From contig JBOHNR010000010.1 in the NCBI GenBank assembly GCA_050730755.1, forward strand, positions 1-26,428: a stretch of 26,428 nt of DNA, read 5' to 3'. Shown one piece after another: positions 1 through 6,134 of this stretch. Positions within the stretch are counted from its first letter, which is position 1. Each line of letters begins with the position of its first letter. The notes under the pieces were generated by a model, which was given only the letters and a program-made list of their open reading frames with translations, ran no database searches and had not been told where the DNA came from. The position numbers were made by a program, and so were the translations under genes. Source of the stretch: CAVPPA01 sp050730755. Its GTDB lineage: Bacteria; Patescibacteriota; Saccharimonadia; Saccharimonadales; UBA4665.

Positions 1-105
1 ACAAGACACTCAAGTATCGCAACTTTAGAAATATATGATGATAACAGATTGATGCTAAGGGACGTTGAGCATTATCGGAAAGCCTTCAGTGACCTCAAAA
101 TATAG
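1..105 (+). CDS. Tyrosine recombinase (phage-type integrase), C-terminal fragment, cut by window start
   Basis: An open frame runs in from the left edge without a start codon and ends at TAG 103-105, giving 34 residues. It begins TRHSSIATLEIYDD. A His lies nine residues before a Tyr (third and twelfth residues here), the same spacing as the last catalytic His and the Tyr nucleophile of XerC/XerD-type recombinases (H-x8-Y, within GHxxxxTTxxYTH). The run after the Tyr (DDNRLMLRDVEHYRKAF) resembles the short helix that closes these proteins. The family cuts and rejoins DNA through a covalent 3'-phosphotyrosine. Only the end is visible, so subfamily (Xer-like, phage or transposon) cannot be told. 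A serine recombinase follows on the same strand, which supports a mobile-element setting. Confidence 0.72.
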   Translation, partial: TRHSSIATLEIYDDNRLMLRDVEHYRKAFSDLKI

Positions 106-149
106 TTCATTTATTTACATAATACACATTACACGAAATAACGTAAGCG

Positions 150-178
150 TTGAAAAATCAGGCAATTTTTGGTATAAT
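150..178 (+). promoter_or_regulatory. Strong sigma-70-type promoter for the small ORF and serine recombinase
   Basis: TTGAAA at 150-155 and a perfect TATAAT at 173-178 are separated by 17 nt. Transcription would start near 185, about 50 nt before the 63-aa ORF. It lies between the tyrosine recombinase stop and the ORF at 235, so it probably drives that ORF and the serine recombinase as one message. Confidence 0.75.
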
Positions 179-234
179 GCATGGTATAAAGATTTAGTTC
201 TTCCCTGTCTACTAGCACTGCGTCGGCATTTGAA

Positions 235-426
235 ATGCGACAACGCAAGAAGTTCAAGACCGGTGAAAGGGCTACCCTTGCACATCGTAAAGTCGATGTG
301 CCTAGTTCTAGTGAGTTTGTTGCGCAGCGCAAGGAAGATGCACTGGCACTTGCTCAGCTTGCGTACGATATGTTTGTCGAGCAAGAGATGGACGAAGCGG
401 AAGCAGAAGGACAAAACAATGCTTAG
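235..426 (+). CDS. Small charged hypothetical protein, element-borne
   Basis: The frame encodes 63 residues with a basic N-terminus (MRQRKKFKTGER) and a strongly acidic, probably helical C-terminal half (VEQEMDEAEAEGQ). No family was recognised. The ATG at 235 has no good ribosome binding site, but no other plausible start was seen upstream in this frame before the TAA at 187-189. The stop codon TAG (424-426) overlaps the AGGTGG ribosome binding site of the serine recombinase (425-430), so translation of the two is probably coupled. A near-consensus promoter lies about 60 nt upstream. Position and charge would suit a small accessory or regulatory factor for the recombinase, such as a directionality factor, but that is only inference. 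A longer overlapping frame (65-439) is judged a shadow. Confidence 0.5.
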   Translation: MRQRKKFKTGERATLAHRKVDVPSSSEFVAQRKEDALALAQLAYDMFVEQEMDEAEAEGQNNA

Positions 427-430
427 GTGG
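425..430 (+). promoter_or_regulatory. Ribosome binding site that sets the serine recombinase start
   Basis: AGGTGG lies five bases before ATG 436. The alternative GTG at 427 sits inside this motif, so the ATG at 436 is the better start and the protein loses three residues relative to the GTG reading. Confidence 0.65.
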
Positions 431-435
431 CAACT

Positions 436-1989
436 ATGACTAAGCAGATTAGGGCTGCCGCCATTTGCAGGGTTTCTACACCTGAGCAACTTGATAACGG
501 TAGTCTTAATCGTCAACATGAGGCAGTTCTAAAGGCTGCTAATGAGCTAGGTGTTGTTATTCCAGATGACTATTGGTGGTCAGGTAATGTCTCAAGTAAA
601 AAAGGTACGAACTTAGATCGTACAGACTTAAAAGAGATCATACGCCAGTGTAAAAAAGATAAGACCATACGTTACGTAATTGTAGATGAGCCGGATCGTT
701 TCATGCGCTCCATTGATGAGGCGGCATACTTTGAGGTTATTTTTCGAAGAATTGGTGTTACAGTTTGGTATGCTTGTGACGCTGAGCTGAATAAAGGTAG
801 CTTGGCATCGAAATTGTTTAAGTTCACGAAATACTTATCGGCAGAAGGTAGCAATGACGATCGTATACGACAGTCTATTGACGGCCAGACTTCAGCATTA
901 AAGGAGGGTCGTTGGACGTTCGCACCCAAGCCTGGCTACAAGCGAGGTTACGAACGTGGTATTCCAGAGATACATCCTGTCAGAGGCATAGCATTGCAAA
1001 AAGTATTACTAGATATTGTTAGCAAGCGTGTAACACCGACTCAGGGATTGAAAGACTTGAATAAAAGCGAGTTTATGACAAGTGGTCACTCTTTGTACAA
1101 AATGGATAAGTTCCGGAAGATTGTTACCGATCCGTTTTACGCTGGTATTGTTGAAATCAATAAGCAAGTCAAAGTTCGCAATGAAAACGGCTTACATGAA
1201 GCCCTGATCACCAAAGAGCAGCACTATAAGCTCATTAAGATAATGGATGGAAAAGCAAAAAATCAGTCCGGTCCTAGGGAAAACGGAAATCCGAAGTATC
1301 CTGCTAATGGCACTGTTTGCGACAACTGTTTGAATAAGAGGAATGGCAGGTTTGTGGGTTTTGATCATACAAACGGTAAAAGCCCTAAGATATACGAAAA
1401 ATACCGTTGTCGCTCATGTAATCGTTATCTAACACGACAAGAGATGCATAGGGGCATTGTGCAACAGTTTAAGGACAATCCAATTACAAAGGAGGGGCGA
1501 GAGGAGTTTTTGGCAGCTTTGCGAATCGTATGGAAACAAAGAGTCGCACAAGCCGAGCAAGAAGCCCACAGGATAAATCACAAAATCAAAGCACTGAACC
1601 AAGCGATCGAAAGACAGGTCACTGACATGTCTGACCCAAGCAACATAGAGCTAAAAGCAAGGATTCAGCAATCTATACTTCAGAAAGAACAGGAGATCGA
1701 GACACTAGATGAACAACTTGAAGAATTAGAGAAAAAATCAGATGTGGTCTGGCAGAAGTTCCTGAGGTTTTCGTTTGATTTCGCCGAAAATATGGGAGCT
1801 ACATTTTTAGAAGCTACTCCAGAAAACAGAGAACGGTGTAAACAAATTATGTTTCCTGCTGGATTTTGCGTAAATGAAAATAAAAAAGTTTACACTCTCG
1901 AAATCAGCCCACTTATCACCTTAGTAGGTAACAAAAAAGCCTTAGCGAAAGACGCTAAGACCCATATGGTGCGGGTCACGGGACTCTAA
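436..1989 (+). CDS. Large serine recombinase (resolvase/integrase family)
   Basis: This 517-aa protein is a site-specific recombinase that integrates or excises DNA through a phosphoserine intermediate. The N-terminal resolvase domain (about 1-150) has the nucleophile in CRVST (Ser14), the SLNRQ arginine and the DRFMRS pair of arginines near residue 90, so the active site looks intact. A recombinase domain follows (about 155-270, with PKPGYKRG and TDPFYAG). A zinc ribbon comes next, with Cys295/Cys298 (CDNC) and Cys325/Cys328 (CRSC). A coiled coil at about 370-440 and a C-terminal tail complete the large-serine-recombinase layout. The start is placed at ATG 436 because of AGGTGG just upstream. 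The last residues are odd: codons for about 500-508 lie in the tRNA-Gly terminator and the last seven (MVRVTGL) lie antisense in the tRNA-Gly 3' end. This is what one expects of an element inserted at that tRNA. Confidence 0.92.
   Translation: MTKQIRAAAICRVSTPEQLDNGSLNRQHEAVLKAANELGVVIPDDYWWSGNVSSKKGTNLDRTDLKEIIRQCKKDKTIRYVIVDEPDRFMRSIDEAAYFEVIFRRIGVTVWYACDAELNKGSLASKLFKFTKYLSAEGSNDDRIRQSIDGQTSALKEGRWTFAPKPGYKRGYERGIPEIHPVRGIALQKVLLDIVSKRVTPTQGLKDLNKSEFMTSGHSLYKMDKFRKIVTDPFYAGIVEINKQVKVRNENGLHEALITKEQHYKLIKIMDGKAKNQSGPRENGNPKYPANGTVCDNCLNKRNGRFVGFDHTNGKSPKIYEKYRCRSCNRYLTRQEMHRGIVQQFKDNPITKEGREEFLAALRIVWKQRVAQAEQEAHRINHKIKALNQAIERQVTDMSDPSNIELKARIQQSILQKEQEIETLDEQLEELEKKSDVVWQKFLRFSFDFAENMGATFLEATPENRERCKQIMFPAGFCVNENKKVYTLEISPLITLVGNKKALAKDAKTHMVRVTGL
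1933..1959 (-). terminator. Rho-independent terminator of the tRNA-Phe/tRNA-Gly operon
   Basis: Read on the minus strand, a perfect 7-bp stem (CTTAGCG / CGCTAAG, arms 1953-1959 and 1941-1947) with a 5-nt loop is followed by GC and six T (1938-1933). It begins seven bases beyond the encoded CCA of tRNA-Gly. It lies wholly inside the 3' coding part of the opposite-strand serine recombinase. Confidence 0.8.
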
Positions 1990-2043
1990 CCCGTGGCCTC
2001 GTCCTTGGCAAGGACGCGCTCTAAACAACTGAGCTAGACCCGC
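1967..2043 (-). tRNA. tRNA-Gly (anticodon GCC)
   Basis: The minus strand folds as a standard cloverleaf: acceptor GCGGGTC/GACCCGC, D arm GCTCAGTTGTTTAGAGC, anticodon stem CGTCC/GGACG with loop TTGCCAA, and T stem ACGGG/CCCGT. CCA is encoded and the discriminator is A. The T loop reads TTAGAGT instead of the usual TTCGAAT/TTCAAAT form, which is unusual and should be compared with relatives. It is the second gene of a two-tRNA operon, 41 nt after tRNA-Phe. Its last 23 bases overlap the serine recombinase gene on the other strand, which marks it as the probable integration target. Confidence 0.95.
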
Positions 2044-2084
2044 AAGATGATTGATATTTACTGAGAGGGATGGGTAATATCTTA

Positions 2085-2160
2085 TGGTGGCGACTCCCAG
2101 ACTCGAACTGGGGACACAAGGCTCTTCAAGCCTCTGCTCTACCAACTGAGCTAAATCGCC
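2085..2160 (-). tRNA. tRNA-Phe (anticodon GAA)
   Basis: The minus strand gives acceptor GGCGATT/AGTCGCC (with one T-G pair), D arm GCTCAGTTGGTAGAGC, anticodon stem GAGGC/GCCTT with loop TTGAAGA, T stem CCCAG/CTGGG with loop TTCGAGT, and encoded ACCA. It is the first gene of the pair and has a clear promoter just upstream. Confidence 0.96.
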
Positions 2161-2177
2161 GAATAAATACTTATGTA

Positions 2178-2206
2178 ATGATAGCTTCTTAAAGGTGTTT
2201 TTTCAA
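2178..2206 (-). promoter_or_regulatory. Promoter of the tRNA-Phe/tRNA-Gly operon
   Basis: On the minus strand TTGAAA (2206-2201) and TATCAT (2183-2178) are 17 nt apart. The predicted start near 2171 is about 11 nt before the tRNA-Phe 5' end. Confidence 0.7.
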
Positions 2207-2235
2207 TTGTGGGTCAGTTTTTTAAAGTCTGTTTC

Positions 2236-2272
2236 TTAACAAACTTAACTGAGTTTTAACCGAGTTCGTTAA
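2236..2272. repeat. Imperfect hairpin and short tandem repeats at the 3' end of the VIT gene
   Basis: TTAACAAACT (2236-2245) and AGTTCGTTAA (2263-2272) form an inverted repeat of ten positions with one G-T type mismatch. Inside it are two tandem 11-mers, TTAACTGAGTT (2245-2255) and TTAACCGAGTT (2256-2266), followed by a third partial TTAACCG (2269-2275). The hairpin covers the VIT stop codon. It lacks an immediate T tract, so it may be a weak terminator for the SPFH-VIT message or merely a 3' stabilising stem. Confidence 0.35.
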
Positions 2273-2982
2273 CCGACGATACCTTTAAATGCATGACCAA
2301 TCGCATATGTCAGCAACATGGCAATAGCCCCGCCCAAGATTACTCTGGCCATCGCTTTTAAGCGAGGGGCTCTTCCCACAGTTGCGCTGATGTAACCAGT
2401 AATGCTTAAAGCAAGCAAGACAGCTACGACTGTAGCTATCAAATGCGTCGATTGGCTGGCTGCTACAACTGTAGCTAGAGGTATAATACCGCCAACGGCA
2501 AACGCTGCCAATGAAGCTATAGCTGCCTGAAGCGGGTTACTTAAATCAGTCTCGTTAAGATTCATTTCAACCTCTAAATGTGCCTTGATAGCATCACGAT
2601 TAGTTAGCTCTCGGGCCACTTGGTGAGCCGTTCGGGAAGATAATCCTTTTGCTTCATACATACTCGTCAGCTCTTCAAATTCTTCGGCGGGATGATTTTC
2701 AAGTTGCCGTTTCTCGTCTGTAATAAAAGCTCTTTCTGAATCTCGTTGACTACTAACTGACACATACTCTCCAACCGCCATCGATAAGGCGCCAGCTGCT
2801 AATCCAGCCATCCCGGCAGTAAAAATTGTTGTACGATTACTAGTCGCGCCAGCCACACCCAAGATAATGCTAGCGACTGAAACTATACCATCATTAGCTC
2901 CGAGAACAGCAGCTCTTAATGAATTAAGTCGACTTTTAGAAACTTGGATACGGTCATCATTTTGAGGCCCGAGGCTTACCAA
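2269..2982 (-). CDS. VIT1/CCC1-family membrane transporter (Fe/Mn)
   Basis: The 237-aa protein belongs to the vacuolar iron transporter / CCC1 family, which moves Fe(II) or Mn(II) across membranes. The first helix carries GANDGIVS (about 28-35) and the second carries GALSMAVGEYVSVSSQRD (about 64-81), both family signatures. A cytoplasmic, acidic metal-binding segment follows (about 83-145, rich in E, with EEFEEL and HLEVEMNL). Three more hydrophobic helices lie at about 152-175, 180-203 and 212-232, giving the usual five. The start is a TTG three bases after the SPFH stop, with AAAGAG as a possible ribosome binding site. It lies in the same frame as the SPFH gene, so stop readthrough would fuse the two. 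Metal specificity cannot be read from the sequence. The two genes are almost certainly one transcript. Confidence 0.88.
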   Translation of the reverse strand: MVSLGPQNDDRIQVSKSRLNSLRAAVLGANDGIVSVASIILGVAGATSNRTTIFTAGMAGLAAGALSMAVGEYVSVSSQRDSERAFITDEKRQLENHPAEEFEELTSMYEAKGLSSRTAHQVARELTNRDAIKAHLEVEMNLNETDLSNPLQAAIASLAAFAVGGIIPLATVVAASQSTHLIATVVAVLLALSITGYISATVGRAPRLKAMARVILGGAIAMLLTYAIGHAFKGIVG

Positions 2983-2985
2983 GGC

Positions 2986-3753
2986 TTAATTCTCTTTAGC
3001 CATAAATTCTTTTATGCTTTTCATAGTATCAAGAAATTGATTGGGAAATACTATGGTGCTGTTTTTCTCGACAGCAATGTCGCTTAAGACCTGCAAATTA
3101 CGTAGCTGTAAGGCAATCGGATGAGCCGATATAATATCAGCTGCCTGACCAAGCTTAGCGGCGCTAAGTTGCTCACCTTCCGCTGCAATGATCTTGGCAC
3201 GTTTTTCGCGTTCGGCCTCAGCCTGCTTGGCCATTGCCCTTTGCATTGAATCAGGTAGTTGTATATCTTTAATTTCAACAGAGTTAACAAGCACGCCCCA
3301 CTTCCCAGTAACATGCTCCAGTATGTCTCTGACCTTTTTATTAATGGCAGTTGTTTCACTAAGAACATCATCTAAAGCACTCTGACCTATTACATTTCGG
3401 ATAGTAGTTTGCGCATTCTGATAGATGGCAGCTATCACATCTTCTATTTCAACAATCGACTTAATTGGGTCCTTAATCTGGTAATAAGCGACAGCCGCAA
3501 CATCAATTGATACATTGTCCTTAGTAATAATTTTCTGAGCCTCTATCGGTAAAGTTACAACCCTTAAACTAACTTTTCTCATTTGGTCAACAATCGGTAT
3601 GATAAGACGAAAGCCCGGCTCTTTAATTACTTTTCCGACTTTACCGAAGCGAAATACCACGCCGCGCTCGTATTGGTTAATAATACGCACACCAGTAGCA
3701 GTAATAAACAATAAGACAACCAAAATGATAATTAATATTGTAAGAATTGACAT
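2986..3753 (-). CDS. SPFH/Band 7 protein, stomatin (slipin)-like
   Basis: The 255-aa protein has one N-terminal membrane helix (about 3-22) and an SPFH/Band 7 domain (about 22-180) with QYERGVVFRFGK, PGFRLIIPIVD and VAAVAYYQIKDP. A charged helical stretch follows (QAEAEREKRAKIIAAEGE, about 193-210), typical of slipins and other membrane-microdomain scaffolds. Such proteins form large oligomers on the inner face of the membrane and often partner with NfeD or membrane proteases; no NfeD gene is seen here. The ATG has a strong AAGGAG ribosome binding site (3763-3768). Upstream, 31 nt away, is tRNA-Ala, and downstream, 3 nt away, is the VIT transporter, so the three may share a transcript. A role in organising or stabilising the transporter is inference. 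Confidence 0.9.
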   Translation of the reverse strand: MSILTILIIILVVLLFITATGVRIINQYERGVVFRFGKVGKVIKEPGFRLIIPIVDQMRKVSLRVVTLPIEAQKIITKDNVSIDVAAVAYYQIKDPIKSIVEIEDVIAAIYQNAQTTIRNVIGQSALDDVLSETTAINKKVRDILEHVTGKWGVLVNSVEIKDIQLPDSMQRAMAKQAEAEREKRAKIIAAEGEQLSAAKLGQAADIISAHPIALQLRNLQVLSDIAVEKNSTIVFPNQFLDTMKSIKEFMAKEN

Positions 3754-3784
3754 ATGCTGTACTCCTTATCCCCTCACTAAAAAT

Positions 3785-3861
3785 TGGTGGAGCTAGCGAG
3801 ATTCGAACTCGCGACCTTTTGCATGCCATGCAAACGCGCTAGCCAACTACGCTATAGCCCC
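3785..3861 (-). tRNA. tRNA-Ala (anticodon GGC)
   Basis: The minus strand shows acceptor GGGGCTA/TAGCTCC, D arm GCGTAGTTGGCTAGCGC, anticodon stem TTTGC/GCAAA with loop ATGGCAT, T stem GCGAG/CTCGC with TTCGAAT, and encoded ACCA. Position 32 is A instead of a pyrimidine. No terminator separates it from the SPFH gene 31 nt further on. Confidence 0.95.
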
Positions 3862-3878
3862 TTCCTAATGCTCCCCTT

Positions 3879-3906
3879 ATAATAACAGCCCTTTGCCCAA
3901 GTTCAA
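3879..3906 (-). promoter_or_regulatory. Possible promoter of the tRNA-Ala - SPFH - VIT unit
   Basis: On the minus strand TTGAAC (3906-3901) and TATTAT (3884-3879) are 16 nt apart, placing a start a few bases before tRNA-Ala. Confidence 0.5.
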
Positions 3907-3922
3907 GCGTTAGGTTCTCAAC

Positions 3923-3956
3923 AAAAAAATAAAACCGGATTTTACTCCGGTTTTTT
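3923..3956 (-). terminator. Rho-independent terminator after ligA / candidate small RNA
   Basis: A perfect 9-bp stem (AAAACCGGA 3931-3939 with TCCGGTTTT 3946-3954) and 6-nt loop is flanked by A/T tracts on both sides. Read on the minus strand it is followed by TTTATTTTTTTG-like sequence down to about 3923. The upstream minus-strand gene is ligA, 142 bases away, with a candidate promoter in between. The near-symmetrical tracts would let it work on both strands. Confidence 0.85.
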
Positions 3957-4037
3957 ATCGTGCACGCCCACCCTGGCGCGAGCGAAAATTTTATTTTTGG
4001 AAATGTCTTTATTTTACGCGCCCTTTGCGCACGAATT
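3923..4037 (-). ncRNA. Candidate small structured RNA between ligA and tRNA-Ala
   Basis: The 142 bases between the ligA stop and the terminator contain no credible ORF but do contain a promoter-like pair (TTGACT/TATGCT) and paired segments. On the minus strand, CGTGC (4033-4029) can pair with GCACG (3963-3959), and inside that GGCGCG (4022-4017) pairs with CGCGCC (3980-3975). A purine-rich internal loop lies between the stems and a long AT-rich apical part lies inside, and the outer stem ends a few bases before the terminator hairpin. The transcript would be about 115 nt. It does not match 6S, tmRNA, RNase P or SRP RNA as far as can be seen by eye. It could equally be the 3' untranslated region of ligA. 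This is a prediction only. Confidence 0.4.
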
Positions 4038-4043
4038 ACTTTA

Positions 4044-4071
4044 AGCATAACATGTTTGTAGTACCAGTCAA
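4044..4071 (-). promoter_or_regulatory. Possible promoter of the candidate small RNA
   Basis: On the minus strand TTGACT (4071-4066) and TATGCT (4049-4044) are 16 nt apart, starting 27 bases beyond the ligA stop codon and directed at the structured region and terminator. Confidence 0.4.
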
Positions 4072-4097
4072 TACTTCATTTATTCGCTTGGTGGACA

Positions 4098-6134
4098 CTA
4101 TTTTTTTACTGCTAAAAAAGTTAGTAAATCTTGTTCTGTCAACTGAGTGGTACCAAATTGAACTGCTTTTTGAAGTTTGTTGGCTCCCGCATTCTTACCG
4201 ACTACTAAATATGTGGTGTCCTTGCCAATATTGGTCTGAAAAGTACCTCCGAGAGACCGGATTTTTTCAGCTGCTTCATCGCGATTTATAGACTCAAGCG
4301 TACCCGTAATAACAAAACTTTTTCCGTGTAACTGTCCGTGAGCTTTTAACTGATAGTGAGCTTTAACCCCTAAAGTCATAAATTTTTCGAGTAATTTTTG
4401 ATTATCAGAACTAGCTAACCAAGCTAGAATAGATTCTGCTACAACCTCACCAATACCTTCAATTTGTTTCAGTTCATCAAGTGTCGCTAATCTTAGCTTT
4501 TCAATCCCGCCAAAATACTCTGCTATATCTATAGCCGTTTGTGAGCCAACGTGACGAATACCGAGGCCATAAATAAAGCGTGGCAACTCAGGGTTTTTAG
4601 TTGCCTGAACGCCGTCAACAAGTTTTTGAGCTGAAAGATCAGCAAAACGTTCCAGTTTTACAACCTGCTGTTTAGTTAGAGTATAGATATCGGCCAAATC
4701 GTGTACTAGCTTAGCATCAACGAGAGCCGCTACATTTTTTTCACCCAGCGTATCAATATCAAGTGCTGCCTTAGAAGCAAAATGTTCTAAAGATTGTTTA
4801 AGCAGAAGTCTGCCGCTGACGCCCTTTATCCGGTAGATAGCTTCACCCGGAGGACGAATGAATTGGAGTTCTGGGTATAGCTGCATAAGAGCTTTTTCAA
4901 TTTTAAACTTTTTAGTCGACTTCGGCCTCAATTCATTCAGTACCCGCGAGACTTGCGGAATAATATCGCCAGCCTTAAAAACAATTACAGTGTCACCAAT
5001 TCGTACGTCCTTACGGTCAATTTCGGCCGCATTATGCAAACTGGCATGTTGAACGGTTGTACCAGCTATCTTAACCGGGTTAAAAACCGCCACCGGCGTA
5101 GCGGCTCCGGTTCGGCCAATACTTAACACGATATCGCGGACAATTGTTACAGCCTCTTCAGCAGCATATTTATAAGCAATTGCCGCTCGAGGAGCCTTGC
5201 CGACCACACCAAGTTCAGTAAACTCAGCTCGATTATTAAGTTTTATAACTAATCCGTCAGTGTTGTACGGTAATTTATGTCGTTTATCCTCCCATTCGTC
5301 CACGAAGCTCATGATAGCGCCCAGGTTCTTGAAAACAGTTGCCTGTTTGCCAGCAGCAAAACCGAGTGAGCGCAGTGCTTCATAAGCAAAGGCATTTGTC
5401 GGAATATCGTCAGGATTAGTACGTAGCAAGTCCCATGCTCGGAATCTCAAAAATCTGGAGGCTGTTAATTTTGGGTCGAGCTGGCGAATACTGCCAGCAG
5501 CCAAGTTTCTAGGGTTTGCAAAAACGGGCTTTCCGCTAATTTCGCGATTCTTGTTGAGAGCTTCAAAATCCTTTTTATAAATGATTACTTCTCCACGAAC
5601 TTCAGTTCGGCCGCTTAAGAACTGATCATTTTTTTTATTCTGCCGCAGTGCAAATGGGACGCTTTCTATAGTCCGAACATTAGCCGAGACATCTTCTCCG
5701 ACAAAGCCATCACCCCGCGTCAATGCTTGCACAAATTGTCCATCTTGATAAATAAGGGCGCAAGCTAGACCGTCAAGTTTAAGGTCAATGAAAAATTCTG
5801 ATTTGGCTTCTGGAGAAAGTTTTTGTATCCGTTTAAACCAAGCAACTACTTCATTACTGTTAAAAACATCATTTAAACTTAACATTTGAGCTGAATGGCG
5901 TACTTTCTTAAACTCGGTTAGTGGTTTACCCGCCACCCGCTGAGTTGGGCTGTCGAAGGTAATAAGTTTAGGAAATTGTGTTTCGATTTCAATTAATTCA
6001 TGCTTGAGTGAATCGGCAGCGGCTTCGCTCATAATTGACTCGTCTAAGACATGGTAGTGGTAACGATAGTCATTAATTAATTTACGCAAATGCCTCGCGC
6101 GTTCCTTAGCGTCTGCTAGGCTCACTTGTTTCAT
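4098..6134 (-). CDS. ligA: NAD-dependent DNA ligase LigA, with cysteine-free zinc-finger region
   Basis: The 678-aa protein seals nicks in DNA using NAD+ during replication and repair. The N-terminal Ia region (about 20-45) keeps Tyr27-His28 and Asp41 of the NMN-binding set. The two other usual residues are changed to Glu37 and Ala40. The adenylation domain carries the catalytic K119-L-D-G motif, TRGDG (139-143) and the later LVIKLNN. The OB fold, HhH repeats (about 525-590, with GIGEVVAESIL) and a C-terminal BRCT domain (about 603-675, with FVITGTLESI) are all present, and total length is normal. The striking oddity is the zinc-finger segment (about 411-452). The four ligand cysteines are all absent, and the only Cys in the protein is Cys125. 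ATG overlaps the stop of the upstream membrane-protein gene in an ATGA, so translation is coupled. A terminator lies 142 bases downstream. Confidence 0.95.
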   Translation of the reverse strand: MKQVSLADAKERARHLRKLINDYRYHYHVLDESIMSEAAADSLKHELIEIETQFPKLITFDSPTQRVAGKPLTEFKKVRHSAQMLSLNDVFNSNEVVAWFKRIQKLSPEAKSEFFIDLKLDGLACALIYQDGQFVQALTRGDGFVGEDVSANVRTIESVPFALRQNKKNDQFLSGRTEVRGEVIIYKKDFEALNKNREISGKPVFANPRNLAAGSIRQLDPKLTASRFLRFRAWDLLRTNPDDIPTNAFAYEALRSLGFAAGKQATVFKNLGAIMSFVDEWEDKRHKLPYNTDGLVIKLNNRAEFTELGVVGKAPRAAIAYKYAAEEAVTIVRDIVLSIGRTGAATPVAVFNPVKIAGTTVQHASLHNAAEIDRKDVRIGDTVIVFKAGDIIPQVSRVLNELRPKSTKKFKIEKALMQLYPELQFIRPPGEAIYRIKGVSGRLLLKQSLEHFASKAALDIDTLGEKNVAALVDAKLVHDLADIYTLTKQQVVKLERFADLSAQKLVDGVQATKNPELPRFIYGLGIRHVGSQTAIDIAEYFGGIEKLRLATLDELKQIEGIGEVVAESILAWLASSDNQKLLEKFMTLGVKAHYQLKAHGQLHGKSFVITGTLESINRDEAAEKIRSLGGTFQTNIGKDTTYLVVGKNAGANKLQKAVQFGTTQLTEQDLLTFLAVKK

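Noticed and set aside
65..439. A 124-aa plus-strand frame overlapping the tyrosine recombinase end, the promoter and the 63-aa ORF
   Set aside because: It covers the strong promoter and the recombinase ribosome binding site, has no ribosome binding site, and its composition is not protein-like; the 235-426 and 436-1989 frames explain the region better.
1942..2145. A minus-strand ORF over both tRNA genes
   Set aside because: It is a shadow of the tRNA-Phe/tRNA-Gly genes and the terminator.
3839..4048. A 69-aa minus-strand ORF in the ligA-tRNA-Ala gap
   Set aside because: It runs through the terminator hairpin and into tRNA-Ala, has no good ribosome binding site and looks like no protein family; the RNA interpretation is preferred.
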